Made by a program: the position numbers and the translations under genes | Part shown: piece after piece, positions 45,256 through 57,446 of the stretch | Layout: the number at the start of each line of letters is the position of its first letter | Position numbering within the stretch: position 1 is the stretch's first letter | Notes under the pieces: model-generated | The model's database searches: none | What the model was told of the DNA's origin: nothing | Seen by the model: the letters and a program-made list of their open reading frames with translations, nothing else | Source: Takifugu bimaculatus | Taxonomy: Eukaryota; Chordata; Actinopteri; Tetraodontiformes; Tetraodontidae | Length of the DNA: 64,000 bases | NCBI GenBank assembly: GCA_004026145.2 | Contig: CP034996.1 | Span: 4,875,081 to 4,939,080, forward strand | Direction: 5' to 3'

Positions 45256-47236
45256 TGCACACACACAGCCAGGGCTTTTTCCATCGCCATCGTTTCTCTG
45301 GGGGAAATGTTGCATTTCTTTATCTTAATAACAACAAATCTTTAGTTTGTTCTATAGCAGCTCCATATGTTTAGTGTCAAAGACTTCTTAGATTGTGTTC
45401 GTTGCTGGCACATAAAGAAAAATGCTTTGATTTTACTAAAGTGACACAAACCCATCTCAACACTGTTTTTTATATCCTCTATATTATTTTGCGTAGTCTG
45501 TGTAACTGTTGTGCTTTATTTCTGCTGGCTTCTTTAATGTGATGTAAACCAGCCGGACATAATACCAGTTGAGTACTTTATTTTATGTTGCCAAAGGTTT
45601 AAAAACAGCCTGACAGAATAAGAAATTGTGAAAATTTAGAGGATGAATTATACCTCGTGGTATCTGATCTTGAATGGCAAATTTTTTTTATATTTTATAG
45701 GGAAGTGAAATAATGTTTGGACCTCTTATCAGGCAAAGAGAAAGTTGTTAAGAACTGCTCTAAAAACACCACCTAAGGGGGACTATATCCAAATCTCTCC
45801 GTTTACTGATGGGGCGTTGAAACGTCAATACGCGGATTCATACATTTAGAACTGGACGTTGCACCAGAACTGGAAGCGCGGACTGATACATTTTTAACAG
45901 CGGTCCTGCTTCAGCCCTCCGGGGCTTAATAACAAAATACGAAAAATACGAAAATTTTAATTTTGGAAACATTGTTGTCGGTTGTTCGACTTGCCGGCTT
46001 TTGCAAAATTGCTAAATACGCGCTAGCATGCATGTTTTAAGCTATGGTAGCGGTATGTTTTACCATGCCCGCGCCCTATAATCCGGAGCGCCTGATGTAT
46101 GTGTTAAATACAGAAATAGCACCCGTAACTGAGGCTGCACCTTTTAATACGGTGCGCCCTTTGGTCGCGAACATACGGGATATAGAACATAGGGCACGTT
46201 TGTGCGGGATATCACTCCGCGCATGCGCAACAACAACAACCTCCTATCTTTAGTATTGCTGCGCCAACTGGTGGTCTTTTGGGTTGAGGATAATGGTGAT
46301 CTATATGTAGCTATATGTAGCTATAGCGTCATTGGCCTCCACTCCAGCCACTCCTGGTAGTTCCTCAAAAACACTGAGTTTCTAGTGGATGCACAATCTG
46401 TGGAAGCCAACATAGAAGTTTCTGAAGAGCCAAAGTTCTTGCAACAAAAATATAGTCCCCAATTAGGTTGTTTTGTTATCACACGACCCCGTCCCCATTA
46501 TCTTAAGAGAATATAAAACAATGAGTGGAGACAGAAGAGAGAATGAGACGTTTTTGGCGTGTGTCGCTCTTGATTTAGTGTTTATTTTTGCAGTAAACTT
46601 AAAGGAGGCCTTTTCACTTTATGTTTGATTACATTTAAGCTGATATTCCATTCTTGACATCTTTAAATTTACAGTATTCATGGGAATTTTATTTGGTCAT
46701 TTTGCTTCTTTTTATTTCCTATTTCCCACATTTATTCATAGTTTTTATTAAATTGCAATAAATCCTATAACATTGAACAGACTGACTAAAGTCCAATGAC
46801 CTGCGGTTCCCACCGATAGCCGTCATTCTGATGGGTTTTTGCTGGCTGCAGCTGAAATATTCCAATGCTCCATGTCACAGAGACAGTAAATACTAAACCC
46901 TAAAGATTCTGAAGGCATGATGTAAAATAGTAACGTATAATACAGACATTTGAAGAGACAATTAAGAGAATGTTTCCATGCTTCTAAGAGTGGCCGAGGA
47001 GCCATTTAGAACTTTATAAAGATGCAGTGTGATACCAGGAACTAATTTAACTTCAAGGCGAAGCTGCTTCTGCTTTGTCGACCATCCACTGATCTCCTGA
47101 AAGTCCACCAGCGCTTTTTAAAAACTGAATTTTTCATCTATGGAGGGAGTAGACGGCAGATGTTTCCACAGATGCTCTTCACCAGTGGTCAGTGAGTGAT
47201 GCAGCAGATGAGCGGGAGTTGACTGGCTTCAACCAG
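45256..47236. other. Spacer between chrnd P3 and NLR-C
   Basis: This is the counterpart of 13165-15111 and is noncoding by inspection. Small differences include an extra segment near 45783-45810. Confidence 0.45.
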
Positions 47237-47417
47237 CTACTGTCTCAATGTCTCCAGCCCATAGTGTGGATTCTTTACGAGATCAGACAGCAGCTTCACT
47301 CCTAAATCCTGCAGCTGGTTCCCACTCAGGTCCAGTTCTCTGAGATGGGAGGGATTGGACCTCAGCGCCGAGGCCAGAGAGCCACAGCTGATCTCTGATA
47401 AGCTGCAGCGCATTAAT
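47237..47417 (-). CDS. NLR-C LRR exon 6 with stop
   Basis: This terminal LRR exon ends LVKNPHYGLETLRQ then TAG. The stop is at the same place as in NLR-B, so the ending is a shared feature and not a private truncation. Confidence 0.75.
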
Positions 47418-50400
47418 CTAAATAAAGAAGGGAAACTTTTATAAGGTTATAAGTGAAACCAGTATTAATCTGAAAGGTTAATCAAAGGCATGATCTGTAA
47501 ATATTTAATTTAGTTACAGGTTAAAAAATGATTGTAATATGTAATTACCACAATTCCAACCTCTCAGGTTTGCACTGTTCCAAAGGAGAATATATATTGT
47601 TCTGGCCCTCACTCTTCCCAGGTTCTCCCACCTCTTTCCCTCCCATCTCATCATGGAGATCCATCTCACCTGTGGCTCATCTTTAAAGGCACAACCTGTC
47701 TTAGATGACTTCCTGTCTCCCTCACCATCTCCCTCCTCGTTGGCTGGTGTCTACCAGGCACCCTCACCTAGTTTTGACTAATTTTGGTTACCATCTGTGG
47801 GCTTTTTCATTGTCCTTAAATCAGTTCATCATGAATAAGTGGTCCCCGTGTGGCCCTCCCTCCTGAAGGAACTGGGCACAACACACACACTCAGAAAGTG
47901 TGAGGACCCTCGGATGGAATAATGGACATTTTTGAGAATGGTGTTTACCTCAGAGTTTCCAGTCGGCAGTTTGGAAAGTGGAGAAAACCACAGAGCAGCT
48001 TCACTCCTGAATCCTGCAGCTGGTTCTGACTCAGGTCCAGTTCTCTGAGATGGGAGGGATTGGACCTCAGCGCCGAGGCCAGAGAGCCACAGCTGATCTC
48101 TGATAAACTGCAGTAACGCAAGCTGAAAAATGCAGGATAAGGTTATACGGAGCAGGTCTGCATGTTATCTGCATCAGTACTAAACCTACGTTAGTTCTTA
48201 GTTGGGTCAGACCTGAATTCACGATATTACAAGGAATTTTTTTCATGTGGTGCATCACAGCAGTGTTGAGAACAGCCTCACTTCACCATCTTAGCCGCTG
48301 GTATATAGGTAGAAAAATGAAGACTGACCTGAGCCTCTCCAGTTTACAATTTGGACTCTCCAGTCCAGAACAGAGCCGCTTCACTCCTGAATCCTGCAGC
48401 TGGTTCTTACTCAGGTCCAGTTCTCTGAGATGGGAGGGATTGGACCTCAGCGCCGAGGCCAGAGAGCCACAGCTGATCTCTGATAACCTGCACTTAATCA
48501 ATCTGAAAAATGCAGGATGAGGTTATACGGTGCAGGTCTGCATGTTATCTGCGTCAGTACTAAACCTACGTTAGTTCTTAGTTGGGTCAGACCTGAATTC
48601 ACGATATTACAAGGAATTTTTTTTAATGTGGTGCATCACAGCAGTGTTGAGAACAGCCTCACTTCACCATCTTAGCAGCTGGTATATAGGTAGAAAAATG
48701 AAGACTGACCTGAGCCACTCCAGTTTACAGTTTGGTTTCTCCAGTCCAGAACAGAGCAGCTTCACTCCTGAATCCTGCAATGTGTTGTGGCTCAGGTCCA
48801 GAACCCTCAGATGGGAGTGGTTGGACTTCAGAGCTGAGGCCACAGAATCACAGCTGGTCTCTGATAAACTGCAGCCCCATAGTCTAAAATAACAATTATT
48901 TTGAGAGAAGACAAATAAAAATCAACATGTATCAGAGCAAAACACAGCTTACAAGCAACAAACCTCTGGTCCTGCACCGGCTTATCTGCCGTATGTTCCT
49001 ATTTTGGGTTCTTTCAGGGCGGTTGGACAAGATCTACAGCGTATGTAAAGTGTGTGTGGGTCAAAATACCTTCCAGGTTTGTGAGACCACATTTCTCAGT
49101 AGCACTCAACTCTTGTCAGGAGTTGGGACAAAGCGACCCACTCCTGATAGCTTGTGGGCGATGCTGCAGCGACCCTGCAATCCCTACACTCTCTGGTGAA
49201 ACCAAATCAAAGGTTTTAGACACTGCTGGATGCTGGAAGGGTGGCTATAGTCTGGACGCATAGTTCCCCTGACTGCACATTTCTCCAACAATGATTGGCA
49301 GCTGGTGTCACTTGTTCTCCAGATGAGAGAAGGAAAGAGAGCCCCCCCACAGTGTGATTGATTGCCCCACTGCAAGCTCAATGCTGCCAGAAAACATTGC
49401 AGGAGCATCAATTCCCCTCAGGGCATCAACAAGGACCTCAGGAAAAGGTGCAGCTGCCACCTACTAGAGACAAGCACACTGAGCTGAGATTCAAAGCCCT
49501 CTCCTCCCAAGAGAAGAGCTTGTTTGTTGGAGGCTCTTCTGGGCGATACCTGGTGCCACAGCTCCAGCTCAGCCCGTCTCTGGAGCTGAGGTGGAGCTTA
49601 GCAAGTTTCATGGTTCTCCACCACTTCCTCTCGCTGAGGACCTTCTCAGCTGGTGGTTTCTGCTCCACCTTCCAAGTTGAGCAGGTGATACTTCTGCATT
49701 CCTGCCACCAGTGTCTCTGCAGAAAGAGTCTTCTCTACTGTTTTATATTAGATTGTAGAAAATTAGGATTTTTGGTTGATGTCTTAGATGTTGTTGACTA
49801 AGAGCAGGTTTTTCTTTAATAACATAGAGAGATTCGATGAGAAGAGCAAATGTATTATTTCATGAGCTACTTCCACTACTATTATATACACATACTTCCA
49901 TATTGTCTTAGATTGCAAGCTGCATTTATTGCATCGTTCATAGAAAGTCATATTTGTGAGGAGAAAAACTCCAATAAGGTCATTTTCTTTAATGACCATT
50001 ACAACAGAAGGAGGCGATGAACAAACAGATTTATATAAATATTTGTGAAAACTTATGGATGGAAACCTTTTTAAAATGGCTGCATTGTGTAGAATCGGTG
50101 TAGAATCAACTTGTTGACTTCTGATTTGGACTCCAATGGAAGTGAGGTGCAACAATTGCGGATGCTGAAAGCTTCAGATCTTCATGAAGGTTTCTGTGGT
50201 TGGACTGACCTGCTGCCCCTTTAAGAGGGGGCAGGTTTGGGCTTCTGGCTGGAATGAAGCCACCTAAGATGAGAATGACTGCAGGCTTTCGGTACCAAGG
50301 TTTAACAGGGTGCTCACTTCACACTTGGGCTTTTCTCTTTTTTGGGATGGCTTTTCTCAGGAGAGAAGGGGCATGGCACACTGCAGCAGCTTTCTTTTTG

Positions 50401-53400
50401 GGTTTCTAGTTTTCCTTCTGATCTTTAAAAGACAGGAAGAACCATTTTTGATTGGTCTGAATGTTTGGGCGGTTTTGTGGCCAGCCTAAAATAAAACAAG
50501 ACAAATCTACAACTGATACTTCCTTTCTAGTCATTGATGACCATCCTCACATGGGACAGATTTCCACAACCAATTTAATACTGCAAATCTGTCCTGTGTG
50601 GTCTTTTTTCTGAGAACTGTAACACTACGTTTATAACAAAGATCAAACATGTAAACATTTATTGTCTAACTAGTTACACCTGGGAAAGTACTGGATCATC
50701 TCTGACTGACCTGAGAGTCTCCAGCTCACAGAGAGGATCCTGGAGAAAACCACAGAGCAGCTTCACTCCTGGATCCTTCAGCTGGTTAAAACTCAGGTCC
50801 AGAAACCTCAGATGGGAGGGATTGGACCTCAGCGCCGAGGCCAGAGAGTCACAGCTGATCTCTGATAAACTGCAGTTCCACAGCCTGGAAAAGGAATAAA
50901 TGGGGCAAATAAAAACACATTTCTAAATCTGAAAATGAAGAGAAAAGCAGAAAATGTAAGGAAATTTAGAAAAGACCAACAGAGGCCTCCTGACCTGAGC
51001 GTCTCCAGTCTGCAGTTTGGATGCATCATTGCAGAAGACAGTAACTTTACTCCGGCATCTGTCAGGCTTTGGTTCTTGCTTAAGCTCAGCTCCCGTAGAT
51101 GAGAAGGGTTTGACGTCATTGCTGAGGCCACAACTTCCCAATGACTCGTTGAAAGAAAACTACCAGGCAGTCTGTTGTGTATGAAACAAAAATAGCGAGT
51201 CAAACTTTGTGATTTCTAATCAACTTATCTGAGAATCTACCTCAACACAAATGTAGCTCATTTCCTGGAAAAGCTAAATTCAACACCGTAGAGCAGCAGT
51301 TTGAACGACCATCAGATCTGAAATGCAACTCAATATTTAAAATGATTATAGCAAATGGTTTAAAGAAACGTGCATCTTTTTATCTGTCTATCGGCTCTTT
51401 GGATATTTTGCATTTCATCCAATTTGTACGATCGTGCGTCAAGTCTTAATTCAGCGATCCGATCGATGACATCAGAGTCTCTGGTTGCATCGATTGCCCT
51501 CAGCTTCTGTTCTATCTGCCTGTTTCCCTTCAAATCATTTTCACTGCACCTTTTGTTGCTAGTGATGAAGTTGCCACCTAACGGGTGTGGAAAGGCTCAA
51601 ACAACTTTGTGGGTCACATAAAGGCTCCAAACGGAACCGCCACAAAGACCTAAAACACCCATTTAAACCAACGAGGCCGGCTGTTTTTACGTTGAACAAA
51701 TGAAACATAATAGTCACGTGTCATTAGTTAAAATGTGTTTTTCTGTCGTTACGATGTATACAAACAAACAAAAGTTATTTAATGACATAACAGTAATTTC
51801 ATGATAGTAAGTTAACTTGTGGCTCCTATTATTCCTGCCTTATGTTGGTTTGTCTGGATTGACCTTTGAACTTATATCCAGCCAGTGTTGAACATTTCTG
51901 GATGAATTGTTGTTGTTTTTAATTTATGGACCCTGAAATGGAGATAAAGAATTGAAGGAATGACCACTGGAGGGGGTATTGCTACCTGACATGATCCACT
52001 CGCTTGATTTAAACGCCGATGTCCGGCCCCAAAAATCTTTACTTACTCGAACTTCCTGCAGTTCCTCACAGATGGAATCAGGCGACGTCGTCCCTCATCT
52101 GAGGTGTTGTACAGCCGCAGGTCCAGCTCATCCAGAACATCCTCTGACATCTGCAGCAGGTAGGCCAGAGCTGAACAGTGGATCTCTGACAGTCTCCTCT
52201 CTGATTTCTTCTCTGACTTCAGGAACTCTTGGATCTCCTGATGGACTGACTGATCCTTCATCTCCATCAGACAGTGGAAGATGTTGATGCTTCTGTCTGG
52301 GGAGATTTCATCACAGTTCTCCTCCTTCAGGTTGTTGAGGACCTTCTGGATGGTTTCTGGGTGGCTGCTCCTCTGATCCAACAGTCCACCCAAGATCCTC
52401 TGATTGGACTCCAGAGAGAGACCATGAAGGAAGCGAACAAACAAGTCCAGGTGGCCATTTTCACTTTTGAGAGATTTCATTAGTGCTCTCCTGAGGAAGC
52501 CATCAAGAGATGTGATTGGTTCAGAATATTTTAGGAACTTATTTATAACCGCTGTGTCTTTCCTGGTGTAATGGTGGAACATGTAGACGGCAGCCAGAAA
52601 CTCCTGAACGCTCAGATGAACAAAGCAGTAGACTGATTTCTGGAAGATCACACTCTCTCTCTTGAAGATCTCTGTACAAACTCCTGAGTACACCGACACC
52701 TCGGAGACGTCCAGTCCACATCGCTCCAGGTCTTCTGAGTAGAACATGATGTTTCCTTTCTCCAGATGTTCAAACGCCAGCCGACCCAACTTCAGAAGGA
52801 GTTCTTTATCAGCCTCAGTCAGTTCCTCTGGTCTCTGCTTTCCTCCATACTTCTGCTTCTTCCTCTTTATCTGAACCCTCAGGAAGTGTGAGTAGAGGTC
52901 AGTCAGGGTTTTGGGCAGCTCTCCTCTCTGGTCTCTGGTCATCATGTCCTCCAGAACTATAGCAGTGATCCAGCAGAAAACTGGGATCAGACACATGATG
53001 TGGAGGCTCCTGGAGGCCTTGATGTGTGAGATGATTCTCTTGGACAGATCTTCATCACTGAACCTCCTCCTGAAGTACTCCTCCTTCTGGGAGTCAGTGA
53101 AGCCTCGTACTTCTGTGATCCTGTCAACACACGAGGGAGGAATCTGATGGGCTGCTGCAGGTCTGGAGGTGATCCAGATGAGAGCTGAGGGAAGCAGGTT
53201 CCCCTGGATGAGGTTCACCAGGAGCACGTCAACTGACGATACTTGTGTGACATCAGAGATGACCTGATGCTTGTTGAAACCCAGTGAAAATCTGCTTTCA
53301 TCCAGGCCATCAAAGATGAACAGAAGTTTCCAGACAGTCAGATCTTCTGCTCTGATCTTCTGTAATGTTGGATGGAAAACATGAAGTAGTGAGAGAAGAC

Positions 53401-54410
53401 TGTGCTGCTCATCTCTGATCAAGTTCAGCTCCCTCCATGAGAGCGGAAGCACCAGACTGATGTCTTGGTTCTCCAAACCTTCTGCCCAGTCCAGACTGAA
53501 CTTCTGCACTGAGAAGGTTTTTCCAACGCCGGCGACACCGTTGGTCAGAACCACTCTGATGTGTCTCTGTTGCTCAGATAAGACTTTGAAGATGTCCTGG
53601 CACTTGATTGGAGTGTCCTGGATGTTCTTCTTGGAGGTTCTCTCAAGCTGTCTCACCTCATGTTGTGTGTCCACCTCCTCACTTTGTCCCTCAGTGATGT
53701 AGAGCTCAGTGTAGATCTTGTTCAGCAGGGTTCCACTTCCTGCTTCATGAGTTCCTTCAGTCACATGTTCACATCTTCTCTTCAGACTCATCTTATGACC
53801 TTCTATCACCTCCTGCAGATCACTTCCTGAACATAAGTAAACCAATGATTTCCATCTATAATAAATCATCAACACAACTCCAAATTCATGACATCACAAA
53901 TTAAATCTCATATTGAACAGTTTTACTTTGTTTGGGCTTCATTTCAGCATCTCCAGATCTGCTTCCAGATTGTGAACAAGAGGACTCTCCTGGTGGAGCT
54001 GCCTGGTCCCAGTTTGATAGGATGTGCTCCCCCCTCTCACTATGAAACACATCTCTATTAGTCCTTTGATTTATAGGATGAAAGAACCCGATCAAGACTC
54101 AATATTGTTCCAGCATTTATGTCTGAATTCATCTTTCAGTTTAAACCTGATTCTTGTTTCTAATCAACAATATTCACATTAAGTCTGTAACTATATGACT
54201 GTCTGAGGTTTAAGTGTTAAACATCTCCAATAATAAACTCACAACCTGCTGCTGTTAATGTGACTAACAGCTGCCACACAAACACATCATCACGCTTTAG
54301 TTTTCTTACATTTTCTCTGAACTTCTGAAGTCTATTGGTACATCTTTGGACTGATCACTCCTCAGGGACACCCAGCTGGGCACTGTGGACTCTGCTCTGT
54401 CCTCGTCCAT
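47237..54410 (-). CDS. NLR-C: fish NLRC3-like receptor, one splice acceptor lost
   Basis: By homology the exons are 54411-54310 (ATG 54410), 54087-53927, 53826-52047, 51171-50995, 50884-50711, 48883-48710, 48502-48329, 48122-47949 and 47417-47237 (TAG 47239-47237). They would total 3096 coding bases in a continuous frame. All NACHT motifs and six LRR exons are intact. However, the acceptor of exon 2, TTGATCAG in NLR-A and -B, reads TTGATCGG here. Exon 2 may therefore be skipped or use another site, and skipping would change the frame into exon 3. A second first-exon-like sequence lies at 55015-55145. It may be a functional variant or a pseudogene at an early stage. Confidence 0.7.
47949..48122 (-). 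CDS. NLR-C LRR exon 5
   Basis: This 174-bp LRR exon is the counterpart of 17115-17288 in NLR-B, with the same donor GTAAAC. Confidence 0.85.
48329..48502 (-). CDS. NLR-C LRR exon 4 (extra copy)
   Basis: This 174-bp LRR exon contains NPSHLRELDLSKNQLQDSG and LESPNCKLERLR. Its flanking intron repeats that of the neighbouring exons (48150-48310 and 48530-48690), so it arose by local duplication in NLR-C. Confidence 0.85.
48710..48883 (-). CDS. NLR-C LRR exon 3
   Basis: This 174-bp LRR exon contains NHSHLRVLDLSHNTLQDSG, with GT-AG borders. Confidence 0.85.
50711..50884 (-). CDS. NLR-C LRR exon 2
   Basis: This 174-bp LRR exon contains NPSHLRFLDLSFNQLKDPG and CGFLQDPLCELETL. Confidence 0.85.
50995..51171 (-). 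CDS. NLR-C LRR exon 1
   Basis: This 177-bp exon, orthologous in position to 19782-19958, contains NPSHLRELSLSKNQSLTDAG and NCRLETLR. Confidence 0.8.
52047..53826 (-). CDS. NLR-C exon 3: FISNA + NACHT
   Basis: This 1780-bp open exon is the same length as in NLR-A and keeps the TPIKCQD segment that NLR-B lacks. Walker A, Walker B, CLIPVFCWI and FVHLSVQEFLAAVY are all present. The donor is GTAAGT (minus, 52046-52041). Confidence 0.9.
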
Positions 54411-54411
54411 C
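53927..54411 (-). CDS. NLR-C exons 1 and 2
   Basis: Exon 1 (54310-54411) is intact and encodes VPSWVSLRSDQSKD in place of the usual repeat. Exon 2 (53927-54087) is open, but the base preceding it has changed so that its AG acceptor is now GG. Confidence 0.6.
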
Positions 54412-55014
54412 CTGAGGAAACATCAGAAATAGTGATGAGACTGTGATGAAGGTAAATAATCTGTAGAGGTTGTAGTTAAATAATCCCAATTCACTGCATT
54501 TTTATCAAACAGGAACATTTCTAATCCATTCTGGATAACAACTGAATCAATAAATCAGTGATGTATCTGTATAATTTTCATGTTTTCAGAGTTTAAGCTG
54601 CTTTTTTTAACTGTTCCCTGCAGTGAGAAAAGAACTGGCACCTTTTCCAGCCCCTCATCCTGCAGCACTGAATGTGCTCTAAAGTTCTTTCCAGAGCAAA
54701 CGTCTCTGCACTTGCAGCAACATGTTGTAGTCATGGATCCGTGAGGAGAACCGGATACAGGAAACGCCCCCACTTTGATCCCAAAACCCAACTGGTGGCC
54801 AACGGTTGTCCGGCAACGACGGGGACGCTGGTCCATCGGGCCCACAACCCTGGTTTTCCACAGGCCAACATGGTGAAAGGACTGTGCACCGTTTCATTTC
54901 AAAGAGCTGATTAATTTCATTTTTCACGATAGTGGAGGCTAATACCTACAAAATGATGTTTTGTATGGTTGTGAAATGTTCTAAGGCAGAGTTATGTGGT
55001 TCAGAAAACCTTAC

Positions 55015-55145
55015 TTTAAAGGTGAGCCTTGAGGTCCAATACCGAAGTTTTCAGAGTGCCCTTTGGACCTGTCGCTCTTCAGGGACACACAGCTGGACAC
55101 TGTGGACTCTGCTCTCTCTTCCTCTTCCATCACACATTCGCTCAT
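55015..55145 (-). CDS. Second NLR first-exon candidate upstream of NLR-C
   Basis: From ATG 55145-55143 (A at -3) the frame runs MSECVMEEEERAESTVSSCV and SLKSDRSKGHSENFG to a donor GTAAGG, leaving phase 2. That is the same phase as exon 1, so it could splice to the same downstream exon. It keeps the canonical SSCVSLKSDRSKG repeat. It may be an alternative first exon of NLR-C or the start of another NLR gene fused here at the unit border (about 54885). Confidence 0.6.
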
Positions 55146-55149
55146 TTTT

Positions 55150-57440
55150 AAATGTGAGTCTAAACGGTTAAGCAGGAACAGTCTGCTGACACAGAAAAGA
55201 AGATTAAAGAACATGATTCTCAGCATGAAGACAAGCAGAGGTCTGTCCAATGACGTATTGTCGGCTCATTCACATCAAAATCTATTATATGATGTCACCC
55301 TGTACATCATACAGGCCACATATATATTGGAAAAAAGTTTTGGGACATCTTAAAAGTTTACACCATGTTAAATATAAAATAGTTGTGGAAAAAATGTTTC
55401 TCCTGGGTGTTTCAAAAGGTGCGGTGGCATCAGACGGACGCACACAAATACAAATTAAATCATTTTTATCTGGTTATGGTTTACAAGAAAACCTAAATTC
55501 TTTCAAGATGTCAGTTCTCAACATTAAATTCAACAAATAAGATGAGAATGCATTCAAAACTAAACAGAAATAAGTCATCACATCATCAAAGTGGGTCAAA
55601 TGCAGCATCATCTTCTGTCATCTCAGACAGGATTCCAAGAAGAGGATCTTCATTTTCAACGCACCTTGACATCTCATCATGGCTCGTCTGTCAGATTACA
55701 AGCAGCTTTTTTGATCAGGCGCATCATGTTTTTTCACCAACACATGATGGTGCTGGAAAAAACATTTGTAGCCTGACCTAGAGGTCAAAACTCTGCATGG
55801 CGTGCACAGCTACTAGTTGCAGCTGGTGGTTGTGGCGGAGGAGATCCCAAACATATCTAGCAAGCTTGTTTTGGAGCAGAGCTTGTCCACCACCTCTGAC
55901 CCCACTCATCACAGAAGTCCCACCATATCCATGGCCAGGTGTGTTGGCAGCATTGGAGCCAGCCTCAGGAAAAAGGTGTGTCAATATCTCAGAAGTGATG
56001 ATCAAGTTGACATGACCCAACAGAAGTCAAGCAACCCAACATGCTGAATAGAATAGATGACACACAGCAAAGGGCAAAAAACACCCAATTCTGCTCAGAC
56101 TAATCTCATCTGACCACATGTACAGGACCAAAAATATCAAAACACCATGGGTTTAGGTTTCGTTTCGTTTTCTTGACTGCTTCATTCAAAACAGAACACG
56201 TTTCATAAATCCATAATAACAAATTCATATTCCACAAAGAACCAGTTGTTAAAACAATAAAATGGAATGCCTTGATCTCTCCCTCTTTACATACTCTCCT
56301 TTTTAAATAAAGGATTGATTGTCCCCCTGGTGGAGGGACAAAGAGAGGAGGCTAAAACTGTCGCGTTTGTGTCCCTCTTTCCGTGGATTTTTCCACTAAC
56401 TGCAAATAATATTGTCGACTTATTGTGAGTATTAAAATGTGCTTCCTCAACCTCTAAAATGTTGGCTCAGGGTTAGCGGAAAACGCAGTTAGAGGAAACA
56501 CGCTACAAAGTTTGATCATCCGTCACAACATTCCCGTCGACTAGCCGCAATGTGCGTCCGAAACACGCGCACGCTCATTGCGCACACGCAGCGGAACATT
56601 GATTCGAGACGACAGCAGTGAAAGAACCAAATGCTACCTGAATATTAGAGGTTTTCCATCAGGGCTCGGTCAGTCCAGATGGAGCCCGAAGTCGAGAACT
56701 TTCACTTTCGCTTCTTCTTCCTCTATCAAATCAAATCAATTCAATCTTTATTTATATGGCACTTTTCATACGCTAGGTAGCACAAAGTGCCTCACAAAGG
56801 ATAAAAACAGCAAAGAGAACAACAGAATTAAGAAAAGGACAGACATGCGTAAAGAAAAGGACACACATGCATACAACACACTTACACACACACCCACACA
56901 CATAAACAAGCTGAGGCAAGCTGAGACATGGCTGGGCACCGAGACCTGAGGCGAAGGAGACGCCACCTTTGGAGGCCCACCAGGCTCTACACGTCACGTG
57001 TTCGTGTTTTGATCGCGTCATATCCAGCACAGGCGCCTCTCTTCAGAACAATTTGGTCCACGTTTGAACTGAAATACTGGGAAACAACTGGAGTTCGTCT
57101 GACAGATGTTCGTTTTTGGATGCGGAATCAAACTGGGTCAACTTTTTGATCTATAGGATCCCCTCTGGTTCAGAGTGTCCCCTATAGGATATTGACAGTT
57201 CTGACCTTTTGGGGGCTGCACACACCTCTTAATGGTGACGGCACCAACGGAGCTGATCCAGTTGTCATCAGCTGGCCAGTCTGACTCCAGCTCATTAGGG
57301 GAAATTTGCTGATCTGGAGGAGAAGCTTTCAAAACTTGACGGGCTGGGGGGGAAATGACTGTAATTTTGGAATCAGCGTGCCAATTTTATTTTTGATCAG
57401 AATAATTTAGAATAATTTCAACAGGATATTTTCAAATTGT
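55150..57440. other. Transposon-rich spacer, little recognised
   Basis: The patch 56725-56850 (CTTTATTTATATGGCACTTT and following) looks like the 3' end of a common fish LINE/SINE family. A minus frame at 55778-56020 could be a degenerate retroelement, not assigned. CA-rich sequence lies around 56860-56910. No cellular gene is recognised. Confidence 0.35.
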
Positions 57441-57446
57441 TCCCCA

